Assembly (NCBI GenBank): GCA_035296085.1
Contig: DATHBP010000256.1
Span: forward strand, 1 to 9,881
Direction of reading: 5' to 3'
DNA from: DATHBP01 sp035296085
GTDB lineage: Bacteria; Actinomycetota; Actinomycetes; Propionibacteriales; Nocardioidaceae
Length of the DNA stretch: 9,881 nt
In this document: one piece after another, positions 6,274-9,881 of the stretch
Layout of the letters: every line of letters starts with the position of its first letter
How positions within the stretch are numbered: the first letter of the stretch is position 1
Notes under the pieces: generated by a model
Database searches by the model: none
What the model saw: the letters and a program-made list of their open reading frames with translations, nothing else
Told to the model about the DNA's origin: nothing
Position numbers and translations under genes: made by a program

Positions 6274-7626
6274 ATGGATCGCGATGAGCTCAAGGCCCGG
6301 GCGGAAGAGGACGGCATCGAGTTCTTCTTCGCCCTGTTCGTGGACATGCATGGCAAGCCGTGCGCGAAGCTGATACCAGCGTCCTCCTTCGACGTGTTGA
6401 TGGGCGGCGGAGCCGGGTTCGCCGGTTTTGCCGCCGGACCGATGGGACAGACGCCTGCCGACCCCGACATCATCGCCGTCCCCGACCCCGACTCCTATAT
6501 TCGCGTGCCGTGGGAGCCGACGGCAGCGGTGCTGATGTGCGATATCGAAGTGGAGGGTGAGCCGTGGCCCTACGCACCTCGGGTGATCCTCAAGCGGCAG
6601 CTCGAGGCGCTGAAGAAGCGGGGCCTCACCTATAACGTCGGCCTCGAGGCGGAGTACTTCTTGCTGCGCCGCGACCCGGCCGGGCGGCTCGTCCTCGCCG
6701 ACCCCCTCGACACCGCGACCAGCCCCTGTTATGACGTCCGGGCACTGTCTCGGATGTACCCGCACCTGACCACGGTGTCCCGGTATGTCAACGAGCTGGG
6801 CTGGACCAACTACGCCAACGACCACGAGGATGCCAACGGCCAGTTCGAGCAGAACTTCAACTACTCCGACGCGCTGACTTCGGCCGACCGGCTCATCTTC
6901 TTCCGCTACATGGTGCAGACCCTGGCACACCAGGCGGGGATGATCGCCAGCTTCATGCCGAAGCCTTTCGCGCACCTCACCGGCAGCGGACTGCACGTGC
7001 ATTCCAGCCTGTGGCGCACCGACTCCGGTGAGGAGCTGTTCCGAGACGAAGCCGACCCGCGGGGCCTCGGGCTCTCACCGATGGCCTACCAGTTCACGGC
7101 CGGCCTCATCGAGCACGCGCAGGCCGCCGTCGCCGTCACGTGCCCGTCGGTCAACTCCTACAAGCGGATGGGGGTCGGCGCCCCAACCTCCGGTGCCACC
7201 TGGGCGCCGTCGTACGCCACCTACGGCGGCAACAACCGGACGCAGATGCTGCGCATCCCTGACGGTGGACGCATCGAGCACCGTGGCTGCGATGGCGCGG
7301 CCAACCCGTACCTGGCGCTGGCGGTGATCCTCGCTTCCGGCCTGGACGGCGTGGACCGTGAGCTCGACCCGGGAGAGCCGAACACTGACAACCTCTACGA
7401 GCTGTCCGCGGCCGAGGTCGCCGAGCGTGGGATCGTCAGCATGCCGCCGACGCTGTTGCACGCCTGCGAGAAGCTCACTGCAGACGCCGTTCTGCGAGAG
7501 GGGCTCGGAAAGGTGCGCGGCGGGGACTACATCGACTACTTCGCCAAGGTCAAGCGCGCCGAGTTCGCCGAGTACCACGCCGTCGTCAGCGAATGGGAGA
7601 CCGACCGGTACCTAACCTTGTTCTAA
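6274..7626 (+). CDS. gmaS: Gamma-glutamylmethylamide synthetase-like / glutamine synthetase family (GlnT type)
   Basis: 450 residues of glutamine-synthetase fold, predicted to join methylamine to glutamate using ATP and give gamma-glutamylmethylamide. Metal and substrate motifs are intact: GLEAEYF (123-129, Glu125 and Glu127), NDHEDANGQFEQNF (182-195), FMPKPF with GSGLHVHSSLW (227-247, His241 and His243), NSYKR (294-298), APTSGATWAPSY (303-314), NNRTQMLRIP (320-329) and RIEHRGCDGAANPYL (333-347). It has the NSYKR / SGATWAP / GNNRT pattern of the GlnT-GmaS group, not of housekeeping GlnA. In particular, I did not see the Tyr adenylylation motif of GlnA type I near the C-terminus. ATG at 6274 is chosen because of its strong ribosome site. 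It is divergent from mgsABC and convergent with tmm (79-base gap), and pairing with mgs genes is what supports GmaS. A plain type-III glutamine synthetase or another gamma-glutamyl amine ligase remains possible. Confidence 0.85.
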   Translation: MDRDELKARAEEDGIEFFFALFVDMHGKPCAKLIPASSFDVLMGGGAGFAGFAAGPMGQTPADPDIIAVPDPDSYIRVPWEPTAAVLMCDIEVEGEPWPYAPRVILKRQLEALKKRGLTYNVGLEAEYFLLRRDPAGRLVLADPLDTATSPCYDVRALSRMYPHLTTVSRYVNELGWTNYANDHEDANGQFEQNFNYSDALTSADRLIFFRYMVQTLAHQAGMIASFMPKPFAHLTGSGLHVHSSLWRTDSGEELFRDEADPRGLGLSPMAYQFTAGLIEHAQAAVAVTCPSVNSYKRMGVGAPTSGATWAPSYATYGGNNRTQMLRIPDGGRIEHRGCDGAANPYLALAVILASGLDGVDRELDPGEPNTDNLYELSAAEVAERGIVSMPPTLLHACEKLTADAVLREGLGKVRGGDYIDYFAKVKRAEFAEYHAVVSEWETDRYLTLF

Positions 7627-7705
7627 CTTCTGAGTTCGCGAGCAATCACAACCAAATCCGGTCAGCGCTGAGCACTCGCTGGCAGTCGCCGCTCGGGGCA
7701 AGCCG

Positions 7706-9079
7706 CTAGGAGTCGCTCGGTACAGGAGCCGAATCCCGCTTGGACCTGTCGCCCAGAAACGTTGCCATAGAGTCGTCGAACTCTTCCCACCAGGGCGTGT
7801 GATGGACGGGCGAGGCGGTACCCGTACACGGCGAGGAGAAGCTTTTGTTGCGATACGTGGTGATGCTCTCCACCTTGTCATGTTCCCATTGGTGGAACTG
7901 CTGCCTGGTCAGCTCAAGGTTGAAGGTGGCGTAGTCGACCTGCTCGCATAGGGAACGCACATGGTCAAACTGAAAGTCGATGTCATCGGCAGGCCCGGCC
8001 AAGGACGCCTGACGTTCGCGCCACGTGTCGATGTCCTTTGCCATCTCCGCTCGCGACGGCAAGCTGAGCCGTCCGAGAATATAGTCACGCGCGTTGAACG
8101 CTTCGGCGTCGAACAAGGTGAAGGTGTAGTACTGGTCCTGCATACCGAGGTACATGAGGTTCGGGTCGTCGAGCCAGAACACACCGCGGTAGAGGTCGGG
8201 CGGATACAGCACATTGGCGGTTCGTAACCGGAGCTCATCCTCGATAAACGGAAAACTGTGACGATATCCGGTGCATAGCACAATGGCGTCAATGTGGCGC
8301 TCGCTACCGTCACTGAAGTGCGCGGTGTCACCGCTCATCTTCGTCAACAGTGGCACTTCGTCGATGCCTTCCGGCCACGTGAAGGCCATCGGCTCGGTGC
8401 GGTAGGTGATGGTCACCGAACGCGCACCGTACTTCTTCGACTGCAAGGCGATGTCCTCCGCCGAGTAGCTGCTGCCCATCACGAGCAGGTCCTTGTCGGC
8501 GAACTCTCGCGCGTCGCGGAAGTCGTGTGAGTGCATGATCCGGCCGGGGAAGGTGGCGAAGCCGTCGTACTCGGGCATGTTCGGCACGGAGAAGTGGCCA
8601 GTGGCAACGACCACATAGTCGAAAGGCTCGATGCGCGTGTGACCATCGGTTAACGACTCCACCGTGACGTCGAAACCGGATGAGCTGCTCCGGGCTACCC
8701 AACGAATAGCGGTGTTGAACTGGATGAAGCGCCGGAGGTCGTCCTTCGCGGCGCGGCCGAGGATGTAATCAGCTAGCACCTCTCGCGGTGGAAAGGACGG
8801 GATCGGTTTCCCGAAGTGCTCTTCGAACGTGTAATCGGCGAACTCAAGTACCTCTTTGGGTCCGTTGGACCACAGGTAGCGGTACATGCTCCCGTGGACT
8901 GGTCCTCCGTGTTCGTCGACGCCGGTTCGCCAGGTGTAGTTCCATAGCCCGCCCCAGTCACTTTGTTTCTCGAAGCAGACGATCTCAGGGATGTCCGCCC
9001 CAAGCTTTCGCGCGTGCTCAAACGCGTGCAGCTGGGCTAGGCCGCTGGGGCCGGCTCCGATCACGGCGACACGGGCCAT
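7706..9079 (-). CDS. tmm: Trimethylamine monooxygenase (flavin-containing monooxygenase, Tmm-like)
   Basis: 457 residues, the usual length of bacterial Tmm, which oxidises trimethylamine to its N-oxide with NADPH, FAD and oxygen; relatives also oxidise dimethyl sulfide. The FAD motif VIGAGPSG is at 6-13. DWGGLWNYTWRTG (41-53) and GSMYRYLWSNGPKE (63-76, Asn72) resemble Methylophaga and Ruegeria Tmm closely as I recall those sequences. The FMO fingerprint FPGRIMHSHDF is at 177-187. The NADPH site MGSSYSAED is at 201-209; Tyr205 corresponds to the active-site Tyr of bacterial FMO. LCTGYRHSFPF (268-278) and LGMQDQYYTF (311-320) complete the family pattern. ATG at 9079 has a strong AAGGAG (9085-9090) 5 bases upstream. 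The gene follows the GcvT-family gene by 57 bases on the same strand, and the tmm-next-to-folate-demethylase pairing is typical of TMA degradation. A generic FMO or Baeyer-Villiger enzyme is much less likely. Confidence 0.9.
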   Translation of the reverse strand: MARVAVIGAGPSGLAQLHAFEHARKLGADIPEIVCFEKQSDWGGLWNYTWRTGVDEHGGPVHGSMYRYLWSNGPKEVLEFADYTFEEHFGKPIPSFPPREVLADYILGRAAKDDLRRFIQFNTAIRWVARSSSSGFDVTVESLTDGHTRIEPFDYVVVATGHFSVPNMPEYDGFATFPGRIMHSHDFRDAREFADKDLLVMGSSYSAEDIALQSKKYGARSVTITYRTEPMAFTWPEGIDEVPLLTKMSGDTAHFSDGSERHIDAIVLCTGYRHSFPFIEDELRLRTANVLYPPDLYRGVFWLDDPNLMYLGMQDQYYTFTLFDAEAFNARDYILGRLSLPSRAEMAKDIDTWRERQASLAGPADDIDFQFDHVRSLCEQVDYATFNLELTRQQFHQWEHDKVESITTYRNKSFSSPCTGTASPVHHTPWWEEFDDSMATFLGDRSKRDSAPVPSDS

Positions 9080-9084
9080 GTGAT

Positions 9085-9090
9085 CTCCTT
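9085..9090 (-). promoter_or_regulatory. Strong ribosome binding site of tmm
   Basis: AAGGAG on the minus strand, 5 bases before the ATG at 9079. The 57-base gap to the upstream gene (9080-9136) shows no clear promoter or terminator, so tmm is probably co-transcribed with it. Confidence 0.65.
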
Positions 9091-9136
9091 CGTCCTTGTA
9101 CGTCTTGGCAGGTCTGTCCGCGCTAACGCCGCGCGC

Positions 9137-9881
9137 TCAGGACCGTGGGCGCATCTTGTCAGGGTCGTAGAACGGGAAGCGGACCACCTGCGCTGCGATC
9201 CGCTTCTGGTGTCCGTCGAGCTTGCCGACCTCCACTCGCGTACCTGGTTCGGCGTACTCGAGCGCTATGCGGCACAGGGCAATGTTCTTGCGCAGGATCG
9301 GCGACCGGGTGCCACTTGTTACGACGCCCACCTGGGGACGGCCGACGTGCACGCAGTCGCCATGAGTCGCTGGCTCGTTGCCGTCGAGCTCGAGGCCGAC
9401 GAGGGTCCGCTGCGGCGAGGCCTTACGCCGCTCCAACGCAGCGCGGCCGACGAAGTCGTCTTCCTTCGACAACGCGACCGCAAAGCCTATTCCGGCCTCG
9501 AACGGGTCGGTCTGGTCGTCGAACTCATAGCCGGAGAAGATCAGTCCTGACTCGATGCGGAGGACGTCGAGCGCGTCGAGGCCCAGTGGCCGGAGCCCAA
9601 ACGGCTGCCCGGCCTCCCAGACAGCGTCCCAGAGGGTCAGCGCGTCGCTTGGATGGCACCACAGCTCGTAGCCGAGCTCCCCCGAGTAGCCGGTGCGAGA
9701 GACAAGTACGGGTCTACCGCCCTGACCGCCGAGCCGCCCTACGGTGAAGCGGAACCAGGTCAGCTCCTCGAAGGAGGGCTGACCTGCCGGGGTCCACACC
9801 AGGGACCGCAGGAGATCCCGGCTGGCGGGGCCTTGAACGGCCAGGTTGTGGATCTGGTCAGTCGAGTTCTTGATCCATACC
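9137..9881 (-). CDS. GcvT-family tetrahydrofolate-dependent demethylase-like protein, C-terminal part (possibly Tdm; cut by window edge)
   Basis: The last 247 residues of a gene whose 5' end lies beyond base 9881; the frame stays open through the edge, so the GTG at 9799 is not the real start. GcvT-fold landmarks are clear: IHNLAVQGPASRDLL close to the edge, SRTGYSGELGYELW (family YTGExGYE motif), LGLDALDVLRIESGLIFSGYEF, and a C-terminal barrel with PQVGVVTSGTRSPILRKNIAL ending in FPFYDPDKMRPRS. GcvT-family proteins pass one-carbon units from methylated amines or sulfur compounds to tetrahydrofolate. Next to tmm the attractive reading is the C-terminal half of trimethylamine N-oxide demethylase (Tdm), whose N-terminal half is a DUF1989-type domain. 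Stand-alone aminomethyltransferase, DmdA-like demethylase and dimethylglycine dehydrogenase C-terminus are alternatives that the missing N-terminus would separate. No gene symbol is given for that reason. Confidence 0.85.
   Translation of the reverse strand, partial: VWIKNSTDQIHNLAVQGPASRDLLRSLVWTPAGQPSFEELTWFRFTVGRLGGQGGRPVLVSRTGYSGELGYELWCHPSDALTLWDAVWEAGQPFGLRPLGLDALDVLRIESGLIFSGYEFDDQTDPFEAGIGFAVALSKEDDFVGRAALERRKASPQRTLVGLELDGNEPATHGDCVHVGRPQVGVVTSGTRSPILRKNIALCRIALEYAEPGTRVEVGKLDGHQKRIAAQVVRFPFYDPDKMRPRS

Noticed and set aside
6094..7002. 302-codon minus-strand open frame opposite gmaS
   Set aside because: It is antisense to the conserved glutamine-synthetase frame, whose catalytic motifs are intact; the antisense product has a low-complexity Val/Gly/Arg composition typical of GC-rich shadows.
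7661..7682. Possible terminator hairpin between convergent gmaS and tmm (CAGCG, 9-base loop, CGCTG)
   Set aside because: Only about 5 base pairs, with a long loop and no T-tract on either strand; not enough to call a terminator.
7706..9079. Baeyer-Villiger monooxygenase or other generic FMO
   Set aside because: The fingerprint FxGxxxHxxxF is present, but the length, the SNGPKE and GSSYSAED stretches and the folate-demethylase neighbour match Tmm much better.

Overview
The window comes from a high-GC bacterium, most likely an actinobacterium. This is inferred from GC-rich third codon positions, GTG starts, tightly overlapping genes, and protein flavour; the species cannot be named from sequence alone. 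Genes fill almost the whole window. The longest stretch without a gene is 152 bases (6122-6273). I see no tRNA, rRNA, CRISPR array, transposase or phage gene.

Layout. (1) A leftward gene run reads from 6121 down to base 1: a class II glutamine amidotransferase (mgsA-like), a GXGXG beta-helix subunit (mgsB-like), an FMN/iron-sulfur glutamate-synthase-like subunit (mgsC-like), an XRE-cupin regulator, then the beta, delta and alpha subunits of a heterotetrameric sarcosine-oxidase-type enzyme (mgdA, mgdB and partial mgdC). The alpha subunit runs off the left edge, and a gamma subunit probably lies beyond it. (2) Divergent from this run is a glutamine-synthetase-family gene, gmaS-like (6274-7626), across a 152-base region holding a promoter candidate, direct repeats and a palindrome. 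(3) At the right is a second leftward unit: the 3' part of a GcvT-family tetrahydrofolate-dependent demethylase-like gene (9137 to edge), then a flavin monooxygenase closely resembling bacterial trimethylamine monooxygenase, Tmm (7706-9079). It converges on gmaS.

How it fits together. Each protein alone could be given a generic name (sarcosine oxidase, glutamate synthase, glutamine synthetase, flavin monooxygenase). The combination matches the N-methylglutamate route of methylated-amine use known from proteobacterial methylotrophs. Trimethylamine is oxidised to its N-oxide by Tmm. The N-oxide may be demethylated by the GcvT-family protein, if that is the C-terminal half of a Tdm-type enzyme. 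Monomethylamine is condensed with glutamate to gamma-glutamylmethylamide by GmaS. MgsABC converts this to N-methylglutamate. MgdABCD oxidatively removes the methyl group, giving glutamate back plus a one-carbon unit at the formaldehyde level, probably captured on tetrahydrofolate. The dimethylamine-to-methylamine step is not in the window. The XRE-cupin gene, placed between the synthase and dehydrogenase genes, is the obvious candidate regulator.

The main point of interest is a near-complete trimethylamine-to-glutamate and one-carbon gene set, with its own regulator, in what looks like an actinobacterium. All function assignments are from protein sequence recognition and gene context, not from a database search.
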